From Vicia villosa (Eukaryota > Streptophyta > Magnoliopsida > Fabales > Fabaceae): DNA of 64,000 nt. Positions 1-10,775 of the stretch are shown here, piece after piece. The notes beneath the pieces were generated by a model. That model was not told the origin of the DNA. It did not search any database and saw only the letters and a list, made by a program, of their open reading frames with translations. The position numbers and the translations under genes are program-made. Numbering within the stretch: position 1 is the first letter of the stretch; each line of letters starts with the position of its first letter. The stretch lies in NCBI RefSeq assembly GCF_029867415.1, contig NC_081185.1, positions 31,138,245-31,202,244 of the forward strand, in the 5' to 3' direction.

Positions 1-10
1 CGTTACGTCT

Positions 11-284
11 TATCACGTTAGTCCCTTGGCAGTGATATGGCACCGAGTTCTTTGGTACGTTAGTCCCTTGGCAGTAACCAAAACTCAATCCTATTTCAAT
101 ATCAATTTCAATTCAAAATCATCACTTATTGCGTTAGTCCCCGAGCAGCAATAAGTTATGTCTTATCACGTTAGGCCCTTGGCAGTGATACAAAATTACG
201 TCTCCTTGCAAATAGGGATTTATTTTCCCTGTTTTTCAAACAGTTCTTCAATTGGGTTTATCACGTTAGTCCCTCGGCAGTGAT
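11..284 (+). repeat. five hairpin repeats with constant loop and changing stems
   Basis: Five copies of a 15-nt core close to GTTAGTCCCTTGGCA (17-31, 59-73, 133-147, 170-184, 265-279) are each flanked by an inverted repeat. The stem sequences differ between copies but stay complementary: TATCAC/GTGATA (copies 1 and 4), TTTGGTAC/GTAACCAAA with a one-base bulge (copy 2), ACTTATTGC/GCAATAAGT with nine pairs (copy 3) and ATCAC/GTGAT (copy 5). The array lies in the 3' untranslated part of the Ogre element. Confidence 0.85.
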
Positions 285-726
285 CTTCTTCAAGATTTCA
301 ACAATAACAAACAAGGTTCTATTTTTCTTTTCCAAAGTTACTAACTTCAACTAACATAACTAACAATCATGCATCATTCAATTAGCATACCTCATTCATG
401 CATAATGCATATGCATACATCGCTCTCATTTATTTTGAGAAGCTCACTGCATCATACATCGCATGCATCATAACATTGCATAAAATTCAGGTTGCCTTTT
501 TAGGCCGTGTTACAACCAAAACACAGGGTCCCTTTCAAAAATATCTGCTTCACATCCAAGAAAAAGAGGGGTATTTACCTCGGATGTCATCTCTAAGCCC
601 ATCTCCCACAGAAAATCCTTCCCGACAAATGCAAATTTTAGGGTATTCTCAATGTTCAATCATCTTCTACCTTTAGATCACGATAGGCAGACGTGCCTAT
701 CTGACTCTTCAGGTTTAAGAAGATTG

Positions 727-738
727 AACAGGGGCAGC
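727..738 (+). other. polypurine tract of Ogre element
   Basis: The sequence AACAGGGGCAGC ends immediately before the TGTCATACC start of the 3' LTR. The same AGGGGCA core precedes the 3' LTRs of the two minus-strand Ogre-type elements (23493-23506 and 44091-44104), supporting a plus-strand DNA primer role. Confidence 0.7.
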
Positions 739-1856
739 TGTCATACCCCAAAATTTTCCCTCTTATATTCAATCAAAGGTTCCTCTATGCATCTTCAATG
801 GCTCAAGTTTCAAAGGCTTATTCAGGTCACTCTCTCATATAACAAAGTATCTCCATGTCAATTATCAAACTTCAATCCCAAGGCTTTCCCATTCAAAGGC
901 TTAGATGACCAATAATCGACTATGTTGATCTAAAAGTCAACTATAATCAAAATACAGTCAAACTTCAAGATTTTTTTTGGTCAACATCAAGTATGTGAGG
1001 TTATATCCATCATTTGATCAAAAATTGATCATGATCATTAATAAAAACTCAGAGATGAACAAATTCAAAAGGTTCAAATTAGGGTTTTTATAGGAAAAGT
1101 CAACTCAATTTTGACTGGCCATAACTTTCACATGGAAAATCAAAAATTCCCCACTCAAAGCCTATTTGGAAGGAAATTGGATTCTCTACAATTTTGTCTC
1201 TCACAAGCCAAGGCTAGAAATGCTTCATTTGGGAGATATGATACAAAAGATTACAGGTCCTTTTCAAACATCATTCAAAAGCAGATTTTTGTCAAAGAGG
1301 ATATGATCAAGATAAAAGCTCCAAATGAGAAATATAATACTAAAGTGTCTTATAGAGGACCTCTTGAGGTTTCCAAAAAGTCCTAGAACTCTCTCATAAC
1401 TTAAAAATTGAGGGAGATATGCCTTGTCAAAGTTGGTCGATTTTGGATGGAAAATGCGAAGCAAATAAGGGTTAAACTTGGATTTTTTCCAAATGGGCCT
1501 ATTATTTTATGATCCAAACTGGCTTATGAGGTCACCATGAATGCCCAAAATTAATCCCACAATTATTTGACATTTATAATATTTTTAGTGAATTTTTATT
1601 CATTTAAAATGTTATTTAAACAAAGATAATTGAAGAAAATATGTGAGATTTGATTTGGCTTTATTTTCCAATCAATTTCAATCATATAAATAGCAAATAT
1701 TGTCCTTAAATTCGTGCAAAACAAGACTAAGAGGATTAAATGGAAATTGGACAAAATTGGAAGGTTTTGGTGATCATATTTCTTCAAGATTCAATCAATC
1801 CCCAATATCATAATTCAAAAGATTTTGTACAAATTAGATGACCTAATTCGTTCTAC

Positions 1857-1863
1857 TATATAT
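1857..1863 (+). promoter_or_regulatory. putative LTR TATA box
   Basis: TATATAT in a CTATATATGC context, at the same relative place as an ATATATATATG run at 59133-59143 in the homologous LTR. Position about 1.1 kb into a 3.2-kb LTR fits a U3/R boundary nearby. Motif-only call. Confidence 0.4.
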
Positions 1864-2571
1864 GCACAAGGATCACAATGGCTCAGGGGGAGGATGGCAG
1901 CCTTAAATAAGGTAAAACCGAACCAATTTTTAAATGAAAAAACTCAAGAAAAATAAAAATCGTTTTTGGAGAGAGGGACCGATTTAAGGTGTTTTGATAG
2001 TTCAATCATGTTCCGGAGATCTCATTGAACGTGTTCCATTGATTCTCCAAGGTCGCAGCACTCAGAAACACGCGCCTAATGCTCACGGTTTGGTTTTTAC
2101 GAATTTGATCTGATTTGTTTAATTTGCGCATGATGAATGAATTTTGATTATGTATTCACGTTCCTGATGTTGAATCGAAGCTTTCCATGTGGTTTAATTT
2201 CTGTTTGAGTCCATGAATCAATATCTGCCATTGTTAGGTTTTGAAGGTTTCAGGTTGGGGCTTCGTGTTTCACGCCAAATTAGGATAAATCACGGATTCT
2301 ATTGTGTTCAGCATGAGATTTTTGATTGAATCGTATAGTCATCTTATATTTATTGTTGTATTACGTGAAAAGGTTAGTTGCTGGGATTAGCTATGAAAAT
2401 TATGGCAGCAGATTCACATCTGGTTCGTAGCTGAAAATCCAGAGGAGAAAGGCTTCAACGAAGAAGAAGGAAGGGCCTGGGCGCGATTTTCGTTTGTTTG
2501 AATTGTCTTAATTTATTTTTATTTATTTTTATTTCGCTTTGTACTATTGTCACTCATCACACGCAGCGCGT

Positions 2572-2625
2572 TTGGCTATGGGGATTAACTGGGAATCGCT
2601 TGGACCTGGGTTCGATCCCAGCTTC
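2572..2625 (+). other. tRNA-like segment (B box perfect, A box weak) inside LTR
   Basis: GGTTCGATCCC at 2609-2619 is a perfect RNA polymerase III B box. It sits in a T-arm-like hairpin (CTGG at 2606-2609 pairs with CCAG at 2618-2621). A weak A-box-like TGGCTATGGGG begins at 2573. There is no complete cloverleaf, so this is not a functional tRNA gene. Similar segments occur at 12258-12325, 20940-21006 and 59834-59892 in other Ogre-type LTRs. Confidence 0.6.
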
Positions 2626-3298
2626 CCTCACGTGTTTTTTCTTATTTTCTTTGGTAGCACACACTTACAGATCCAGTGGTTCCCACGTGCAAGAACCCAC
2701 AATACGCCGTCACATCCGGACTATACAATCAAATCACAAGCAGATCTAAAGGCCAAGAGCGCAGTCTTACCATAGGATTTCCCAGGTGCGCTGCACGGAA
2801 TCACCACCCAGGTTTCTTTATAGATTTTATTTATTTATTTGTTATTTATTTATTTAGTTATTTAGGTTAAATTTTAATTTAATCATACTAAATTTAATCA
2901 ATTTGTTAATTAGAGTTAGAACATAAATTAGGATTAGAAATATGATTATTTTTAGAATTATTTTCCCGATTTTTCTCAATGATTCGATTTTATTTGTTTT
3001 AACCTTTAATTTATAAAAATCATAAAACCCTAGAAAGGCTACGTGTTGGGGTTCGCTCAATCCCACTGGCCAGTGGCCAAAGTTAGGATTAAAGGTTTTC
3101 TAACCAACTCAGGTTTTAGCCAAACAATTTTAGAATTTTATTCGCTTTGATTAAATTAGTTGATCGCGGTGGGTATAATCAATCCTTTAAATAATTAAAT
3201 ATAAATTAAAATAACATTTATTCTGCTAAATGGTTCTAACCAAAGCTATTGGTTACGATGATTAGCATTTTCCCTATATCAAAATTCGTTATTATTTG

Positions 3299-3438
3299 TA
3301 ATCGATTCTATCGATTATGAGGAGTAACGATAACTAAAATACACACATTTGTTATTCGTGATAATCGAATCTATCGATTATAGTGGTTAGCAATCCTCCC
3401 TTCAATCTGTTAGCCACGGTAATCAAACCTATTGATTA
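3299..3438 (+). repeat. three hairpins of TAATCG/TAATCA type in LTR
   Basis: Three copies with 7-nt loops: TAATCG-loop-CGATTA (3299-3317), TAATCG-loop-CGATTA (3362-3380) and TAATCA-loop-TGATTA (3420-3438). The third differs from the others by a paired change that keeps the stem. The homologous LTR has the same trio at 60471-60626. Confidence 0.75.
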
Positions 3439-3979
3439 TCGCAACTAATGGTAACAAATTAAAACCAGGGTTGTACGCCCAAATCCTAAAACACTTCCCA
3501 AAAACCTTTTCAAAATACTAATACCAAACTACGAATTTTCATCCTTTTCAATCAGAAAACTCAAAATGCCTTTCAACTTCAAACACCTCCATATCAAATT
3601 CTAATCCTAAAGCGTACAACCCTTCCCCGAACTACGTAGACTCTGATCCTCCATAAGGAGGTATGTAGGCATTTGGCAACAAGGCGAGTCCCCTCCCCCA
3701 TAAATCTCATTTTCTCCTGATTTTATTTCTTTAATCATAAACCTTTAATCTTAATAATTTACGTTAACCCTGTTAATTGTCTGTCATCTTTCTTTATGTT
3801 AGCCATAAACCTTAGCTTTATAATGCAAACCTTAGGAAAGGGTTGAGGGTGCCTAACACCTTCCCTCGACCTGAATATAGTATATTATCCTGAATCTCTG
3901 AAATTGTATAAAGGTTTCCTATTCTCCTTGGTAGAATAGGTGGCGACTCTAAAGGTTAATTTTAGGGCAGGTTGCTACA

Positions 3980-4048
3980 GTTACCATTTCCATTATGTTG
4001 CTCAGCAGAGCTAGATGTAGATGTATGTGTTGGATCTTCACCAGCCAT
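3980..4048 (-). pseudogene. gag: Sirevirus gag, first 23 codons only
   Basis: ATG at 4048 opens a short frame rich in Thr and Ser (residues 5-14 include PTHTSTSSS), ending in an Asn-Gly-Asn run. It resembles the start of gag at 18468 in the other Sirevirus, which begins with a Thr-rich stretch and also has an Asn-Gly run. The reading frame is cut at 3980 by the Ogre LTR insertion, so only the N-terminus of the capsid polyprotein remains. Start choice rests on similarity with the 18468 copy and its position about 70 nt after the PBS. Confidence 0.6.
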
Positions 4049-4118
4049 CTTGACTTAGCGTTTTTCTCTTCCTGAATCTTTTCTAAACACGGTTAAGTGC
4101 TTGCACCTTAAAACCGGC

Positions 4119-4130
4119 GCTCTGATGCCA
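4119..4130 (-). other. Sirevirus primer binding site
   Basis: On the minus strand TGGCATCAGAGC follows the LTR end by two bases. It differs by one base from the usual copia TGGTATCAGAGC complement of initiator tRNA-Met. Confidence 0.7.
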
Positions 4131-4132
4131 AT

Positions 4133-5263
4133 TGAAGGATAGAAAAACACTTAGAAAGGGGGGTTTGAATAAGTGTATCTTTAAAACTTGTAAGATAAAA
4201 ATAATTTGCACACTAATTTTTATCCTGGTTCGTTGTTAACTAAACTACTCCAGTCCACCCCCTTGGAGTGATTTACCTCACCTGAGGATTTAATCCACTA
4301 ATCACACAAGATTACAATGGTTTTCCACTTAGATAACCTCTAAGTCTTCTAGAGTATTCTGATCACAACCTGATCACTCTAGGAACACAATGCTTAGATA
4401 CTCTCTAAGACTTTCTAGAGAATCCGATCACAACTTGATCTCCTCTAGTTCTTACAAATTAATGTAAACAAATTCTTATAAGAGTTACAATGCTTCTTAA
4501 TAAGCTATTATCACAACTGTGATTTTTCTCTTAAGTTTAAGCTTAATCTCACTAAGATATTACAACAGCAATGTAGTGAGGTTGAAGATGAAGTTTGAGA
4601 GCTTTTGAATTTGACAGCGTTTCTGTATGTTTGCGCAAAGTGTTGTACTTCAGTTTCTCATCAGAACTTCTATTTATAGGCACTTGAGAAGATGACCGTT
4701 GGGAGCATTTAATGCTTTGCGTGATCCGTACAGCATTGCATTTAATGTTTCACTCTTTTGTCAACTACCTCGAGCCTTGCTTTCGCTGTGTCTACTGACG
4801 TTGCCTTAAATAGCTTCTAACGTTCCTTTTGTCAGTCAGCGTAGCCTGCCATCTTATACTTGCTTCTGATCTGATGTTTGTGTAAACAACGTTTGAATAT
4901 CATCAGAGTCAAACAGCTTGGTGCAGAGCATCTTCTTGTCTTCTGACCTTGAAGTGCTTCTTAGCGTGATACCATGAGAACTTCAGTGCTTCTGCTTCTG
5001 ATCTCAACTTCTTCTGATGCTTCCATAGACCATGTTCTGATTCTGCTTGACCATCTTCTGATGTCTTGCCAGAGCATGTTCTGATGTTGCATGCTGAACC
5101 TTCTGAGTCAGTGCTTCTTGCGCTGATTTTGTGCATACTCTTTATGTGATTCCTGAAATGGAAATTGCATAGGATTAGAGTACCACATTATCTCATACAA
5201 AATTCATATACATTGTTATCATCAAAACTAAGAATATTGATCAGAACAAATCTTGTTCTAACA
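4133..5263 (-). repeat. Sirevirus LTR (1131 bp)
   Basis: On the minus strand it begins TGTTAGAACAAG and ends CTATCCTTCA. It matches the plus-strand LTR at 17305-18385. It is directly followed by a PBS on its 3' side and preceded by a purine tract on its 5' side. A TATA box lies at 4671-4678. Confidence 0.8.
4671..4678 (-). promoter_or_regulatory. Sirevirus LTR TATA box
   Basis: Minus-strand CCTATAAATAG. The corresponding place in the plus-strand LTR (near 17830) reads CTATGTATAG, a weakened version. Confidence 0.65.
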
Positions 5264-5264
5264 A

Positions 5265-5439
5265 TCTCCCCCTTTTTGATGATGACAAAAACATATATAA
5301 ATGATATGAATTTGCAATCAGAATATCATACGGCTAAAGACAATTACACAGTTATAGCATAAGCATATAAACATAGTGTGTGAATATGTCTCCCCTGAGA
5401 TTAAAAATCTCCCCCTGAGATAAATAATCTCCCCCTGAA
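5265..5439 (-). other. multiple polypurine tracts upstream of Sirevirus 3' LTR
   Basis: Four minus-strand purine blocks of AGGGGGAGA or AGGGGAGA type end at 5265, 5389, 5408 and 5428 (forward TCTCCCCCT). The one at 5265 abuts the LTR. Repeated PPTs before the 3' LTR are a described hallmark of Sireviruses. Confidence 0.75.
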
Positions 5440-7426
5440 ATAAATACTGGAAGAAATTTATAAATAAAGGACTTCCCTGAGTATTTTCCATTTCAGTTGA
5501 GACGATCACATATGCTTAGATCTTCAGAACATTCATAGCTTCTGCTTCTTGCTTCCAAAGGACAGCTTCAGAGCTTTGAATTTCTTCTTGAATAATTGCA
5601 TGCTAGATTGTATCAGAACATTGTTTAATGTACCAGAGCATCATCAGAGCATCTCTACATCCTGAAATGTTGCAGAACAAACTAAACGACAAAAGTCAAA
5701 GCATGAATGAATTAGAACATAAGATATGTATCAGAACATATAGTATGTATCATAGCATAAAAAAATGTATCAGAACATGTTAAGAATGTTTCATGTGTTA
5801 GAGCATATTCTGCCACGAGAATATCAGAACATTCTTCCTTCTTGCTTCTGATCTTGAAGCTTCACAGCACTCAGCTTGCTTTAATTTCCATGAGCTTGTT
5901 TCTATATAGAATTGCTTTTTCCCATGTCATTGCTTCTCATGCTGCCTACGTATCCTTTTTGAGGAATCAGAGGTACCGTAGCTCGGCTAACTAGTTTCTT
6001 TTTGTTTTGTGTTTTCTAGGTGAACGAGTTACATTCGCACTCCACTGCTCGACCTTTGGAGTCTTACGCTTGGGAATGGAGCGGAAATAACAAGCTCTTA
6101 AGAAAAGAAAATCAAAGAGTATGGTTTGTGTTTTAAAGAATGCATGAGGAATGCCTAAACTAAGGGAGAAAGCTTGCTACCTACGTTGTCATACAAAGGG
6201 TACAAGACTAAGCTAAGCTAGCAACCTATGGGGAAAAGCGAATGCAAACAAAAGTATCACACAAACGAGTCTCGCTCATAAAGTAAACACCTACTGGTGC
6301 AGGCCAAGTAGTAGAAAAGTTGTCCCGTCATAGCCAAGGGGAGCGTATCACCCGAGTCAACCAAGCATTAGACCAAGGAATTGTGAATCTTTAACCGCCA
6401 CATTGTCTTACCCGGGCAAAGAGGAGCAGAGGCAAATTGGTGCGTGCGTACACCGAGCGTCAACGTCGTTCAGCGTGAGCTAAGAAACGTGGGGTCCGAT
6501 TGCATGGACCCACTTCACTTTACCCATTGGGCCTTCGACTCGACGATCTGGGGAACTTGTCCAAAGCTCTGAACTTGCAAAATGTGAGCATAGGGACGAC
6601 CTGGGGACTGAATGTTGCGGGGGTTGATTGCTAACCCTTTCCGCTTGCCTTCTCGAGGACTTATAATAGCCTTGGTTAGGACTTCCTGCAAGCACAAATA
6701 TAAACACACCAACAAAAACAAAACCTCCGGCACACGCCTCAGAGGATTTCCAGATGCAATGGATGCCTAATTCCTACTTCTCATGTTAAAGGATGAGGAA
6801 AGCGATGAAATACGGGAAGAGGATAAAATGAAACGAGATCAATACCAAACAGATTATGATCCATAAACGGCAGCAAAATAAGAAAGAAAACCAGAGATCC
6901 CGCAAGCGAACTAGCAAAGAAACAACAAATAGTCAACACACCGATTATCCGCATGAGCAAACAACAATCAACGTCGTGAAAATAAATCATGCGTCAATGC
7001 CTATATCAGCATAATCACAATACACTTGCAAGGGGAGTAAGCAATCTAGACAAACATGTATAAAGTAAAAGACGTGTCTCCAAGATGAGAACACGACACA
7101 ATGAAATGAGATTGTGTCCCGCAAATAAAGCGGAACACAAATGAGATAAGCGTCGATCGGTGATTGTGTTTTGAATTGCCTTGCATACTAACACACGAGT
7201 TAGAGATAACAACACATTGCAATCGGAATTCTGTTATTTTGAATGATAACGAACAATAAAGGAAAGGCAAAGAACACTGACAAAATATCGACTGAAACCA
7301 AATTTAAACATCACCAATGGCTCCAGAAGTATTGTTATACTCGAAAAACACTATTTGTTCCCATGAAAACTCAAAACAATGCAAGAGATACAACAAAAAG
7401 AAGTTAGATAAAAAACTAAAAAAAGC

Positions 7427-7680
7427 ATGTAACCGGTTACATGAAATGATGTAACCAGTTACATCCCTGGTAGTAACTATTTTTTAGAAAAAAGGATCAT
7501 GTAACCGGTTACATGAAATGATATAACCGGATACATCACTGGCAGTAACTATTTTTGAGAAAAAAGGATCATGTAACCGGTTACATGAAATGATGTAATC
7601 GGTTACATCACTAGAAGTGACGTAACATGGTCAAAAACAAGACATGTAACCGGTTACATCAATCAGGTAACCGGTTACAT
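7427..7680. repeat. tandem array of ATGTAACCGGTTACAT palindromes
   Basis: A 16-nt perfect palindrome ATGTAACCGGTTACAT (7427-7442) recurs about seven times, in part as ~74-bp tandem units carrying two palindromes each. Variants such as ATGTAACCAGTTACAT break the symmetry by single changes. It lies inside the truncated Ogre-like LTR, downstream of its TATA box. Confidence 0.8.
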
Positions 7681-8372
7681 CAGCAACATAAGTAAAAAAA
7701 ACAACAAAATTAACATCCAAAAGCACTTCAATCATGCATCCATCAAGAGATGTAGTCAAGCACGAATTTGTCTCAATTTGCACAATATTAAAAACATCAA
7801 ACAACCACAATTAAGTCTCAATTCTCATGCATTGCATACTATCAACATCAATTGTCAATTTATAAGTTCATGCAAGCATTAATACAAACACTTAAGGCAC
7901 ACAACAAGCCAAAATAGTGGATCCAATCAAGTATACACATAAAATCATCACCAATTCAAAGATCCAAGGCATAAGAGTAATGATTAATCATCAATATCAA
8001 CAAAAACCATGGACTTATATTCAAATTCACATGATGATCAACCATTAAGCACTTAATTCAAGATCCGAAGGCTTACCGAATGAAAATTCATCCCGAAGCG
8101 CGAACACGAACACGAAACAAAGTCGAAGTTGCGAATCCGGAGGGAGAGAGGAGAGAGGCACGCGAGATATAGAGAGAGGGACTGGATGCGAACTCGAGAT
8201 CTTGATCTTCGATAGTTGTCGTTCTTGAATTCGATGAAGCTCAATGAATATCCATGAAGATTGATGAAAGTTTTATGAAATTTGTGGTTTTGATTTGAGA
8301 GAGAATTGAGAGAATGTGTTTTTGGAATTTTTGGGGTATATTGAAGTTATGAGAGAAAAAGAGGAAAAATGG

Positions 8373-8380
8373 TTTATATA
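8373..8380 (-). promoter_or_regulatory. putative LTR TATA box
   Basis: Minus-strand TATATAAA in the truncated Ogre-like LTR. Called from motif and from its place about 0.8 kb after the LTR start. Confidence 0.4.
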
Positions 8381-9213
8381 GTGTGAGTGGTGAAACGTCA
8401 AAAACACCCCTAATTTTACTATTTTTAGGCTTTTTCAGGGAAATGTGACTCGATGCGAAATTCTGAAACGGGACCAATGTCAACTCGAAGATGACTAAAT
8501 TTGTGACTCATAGCCGCGAGAATCGTCTCAATCCGACAAACGATGAGGAAATTATGCGCATTTGAATGACGAGAAACGTCGATTCATCTGGCGTGACTCT
8601 GCAGAATTTTGTGAGTATCACTCAAAGAACGCGATCAAACTCCGCCGGAATGAACCTCATACGATAAAAATCAAAGAAGTTGTGAATTTTCAAACTTGTC
8701 GTGACATACCCGAAAACACGCTTTTCACTGAAAACTCCCAACGCTTTTCAAAATGCTGGGCATTTTCAGTGCATAATTGGTCGATGACACGAACATATGA
8801 AATCTCGAGAATAATGACACGGAGTTGTAGTTAAGATTTCGAGTGAAGACAAGCAGATCATGAGATATGAATTTTTTTAAGGCTCGAAAACCTACATTCA
8901 GTATCATTTTTCACTGTAAAAGCTCAAGTAATTTGCAAATTCGAAAACCTTCTTCATAGAATTGGTTTCTGAGCCAAACATGAAAGTTGTAGAGAATGTC
9001 AAAATAGTCTTAGCCTCGCGGGAGCCAAGCTCATAACACCTTCCGGACAAGACTCATACATTTCGTATTTTCACCGTATAAACCAAATTTCACGCCATAT
9101 TTCCTTAAAACCCTGAGAATTCTTTATTATTCTTCTTCCATTTTTTAACGACGAAAAAAACACCATCCATAACTTATAGCTCAAATAAAGAGCGCAAATT
9201 TTAGGGTGCAACA

Positions 9214-9526
9214 TTGTTTATATTACAAAGGTCAAATATAAGATTTGGATCGTTTTTTGCTAATTCTTGGGAAGAATATTATGTTTCTTGTATTGCAGAT
9301 CCCATTGATCTTATTCAAGATGATAATGGGTTAATCTTGCAAGTTCAGAATACTAGATCTCACTAGCGATCTATATATATTTTGACACTTCAGTTTATTT
9401 TGATAGAAGATCGAAAGTTAAAGTTGGAAGAGGTGTATATTACCAACATAGGAAAGAGTTCCTTATACCTTAATAAAGTATCGTGCTTAAATTAATATCT
9501 GATTGACTCTAGTGTTAGTGGAAGAT
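9214..9526 (+). pseudogene. degenerate 3' end of a Ty1/copia internal region
   Basis: The stretch ends in GATTGACTCTAG and a purine tract directly before the LTR that starts at 9527, as in Angela/BARE-type copia elements. One reading frame over about 9375-9480 vaguely resembles the end of a copia RNase H domain (a VYITN-like segment where functional copies have V.T.N), but with stops on both sides. The upstream part (9214-9370) has a frame containing WEEYYVS that I do not recognise. Everything is too decayed for a firm product call. Confidence 0.4.
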
Positions 9527-9586
9527 TGTTGGAGTAAGCCCTAATAGCCAACCAATATTGGCTTAATATGCTTTGTATCATGACCT

Positions 9587-9697
<111 letters not shown>

Positions 9698-10054
9698 GCA
9701 TTGCATTTATTATGTTATTTGTATATGACATGATAAAGTCCTTAGAATAATTAGTCTATTAATGACCTATTAATTGTGACTAAATTATGAGACCTCATTA
9801 AACATAAGGACGTTATTCTTAAAGAATTCATAGTCAAGCTTTACTGTTGAATATGACAACATTAATGCATAGAGACTATTATGTGAGTAGACTGAGGAAT
9901 GTGTCTCACAAGTCATAGATATGAGATATCAAGTCTTCACATAGGTATAAATATAAGAGTAATATTTATACTAGATTGACCCACCATGAGAATACTACAT
10001 ATTTTGTTATGTAAGTGTCATAAGTTATTCTCATAGTGATAGTGGTGTATGCTA

Positions 10055-10059
10055 CCCTT
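10055..10059. other. target-site duplication, left copy (CCCTT)
   Basis: CCCTT immediately left of the LTR terminus TGTCACGTGA; the same five bases follow the other terminus at 14864-14868. Confidence 0.85.
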
Positions 10060-10775
10060 TGTCACGTGAAAAAATCGGGATGAGACACCTGATGCCTTCT
10101 TTGGGCTCGAGTGCTCAAGAAAATGATTTTTGTTTTTTTGTCACGACCAAACTTTTGATTATTTCTAAAACAGGAAAAGGGAAAGAGTTGCAATAACCTT
10201 AAAAGATATGCAAAGCAAATAACACAAAATTAAAAGCAATGCAAAAGGGGGAGAGATCTTGGGTAAGAGGGTTGGTTATACGAAGGGAAGGTATTAGCAC
10301 CCAACATATCTATAGTACTCTATAGGTTTCTTTGTTATGTTCATTTATTTCTATGCTATTGAGGAGGTTCTGTTGTGAGATAGGTGGGACCTAAGGTGTT
10401 TGTTTAATTATGCTCGCAAAGATCATCGCAATCTTCTGCATACATATCCCTTAGAGGGAATCAGAGCATTTGTAGCTCGGGGTCTACGGGTGCTAAGGTT
10501 TGAGTGGTTTGAGGGAGATAGAAGTTTTGCTCGCCAAGGAATAAGACCTTGTGCCTACATATTCTCAAAGGGATGTTGAGAAAGTCAGAGCAATCGTAGT
10601 TCCCACTTATGCTAGTGGAAGCAAAGGATAAGAGACAAATGTCATCTTAATGCTCGATGTATCTAATCTATATCATCACATACATCTATTTGTTTTTGTT
10701 TGAAATCTTTTCATTATAAGCCCTGGGCTGTGCCACTTATGGTGCTTAGAATGATAAATATGTTTTTTTTGTTTA

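Larger units (their letters stand above)
1..3979 (+). mobile_element. 3' end of plus-strand Ogre-type Ty3/gypsy element
   Basis: The segment holds the end of an internal region (1-738), a purine-rich tract and a complete LTR (739-3979). No coding sequence is visible in 1-738; it is 3' untranslated sequence rich in short hairpin repeats. The LTR is homologous end to end with the solo LTR at 57935-61163, which fixes both termini (TGTCATACCCC at the start, GGTTGCTACA at the end). The purine tract just upstream of the LTR fixes the plus orientation. The body of the element lies left of the window. The right flank (from 3980) is Sirevirus gag sequence, so this element inserted into a Sirevirus. 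Assignment to the Ogre/Tat group rests on LTR size, the TGTCATACCC start shared with other Ogre LTRs here, and the PPT form. Confidence 0.8.
739..3979 (+). repeat. Ogre-type 3' LTR (3241 bp)
   Basis: Runs from TGTCATACCCC to GGTTGCTACA and matches the LTR at 57935-61163 along its length, with diverged stretches. It contains a TATA-like box near 1857, a tRNA-like segment with a perfect B box near 2609, and a cluster of small hairpins at 3299-3438. Short reading frames inside it have no recognisable product. The right flank is GTTAC at 3980-3984; the matching left duplication lies outside the window. Confidence 0.85.
3980..5937 (-). mobile_element. Sirevirus (Ty1/copia) fragment: gag start, PBS, LTR, multiple PPTs
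   Basis: On the minus strand the order from right to left is: 3' untranslated region with several AGGGGGAGA-type purine tracts (5265-5439), a full LTR (4133-5263), a primer binding site (4119-4130) and the first codons of gag (4048-3980). The LTR and gag leader resemble the plus-strand Sirevirus at 17305-20748. The LTR therefore has a 3' internal end on one side and a 5' internal end on the other, as in two elements sharing one LTR. The left side is cut by the Ogre insertion, the right side by the LTR fragment starting near 5938. The stretch 5440-5937 is non-coding Sirevirus 3' sequence. Confidence 0.75.
5938..9213 (-). mobile_element. truncated Ogre-like LTR (minus strand)
   Basis: From about 5938 the sequence aligns with the LTR at 40563-44090 starting about 330 bp inside it (shared GCCTACGTATCC and CATTCGCACTCC blocks). 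It ends at 9213 with GGGTGCAACA, as that LTR does. The minus orientation follows from this end and from a TATA box at 8373-8380. The first ~330 bp are missing, so the left junction with Sirevirus sequence is a truncation. No coding sequence is present. Confidence 0.7.

Noticed and set aside
9235..9365. Fragment of a host gene exon (frame containing WEEYYVS and DPIDLIQ)
   Set aside because: Only about 40 codons, no recognised family, and it directly precedes a copia PPT and LTR; kept as unrecognised element sequence.
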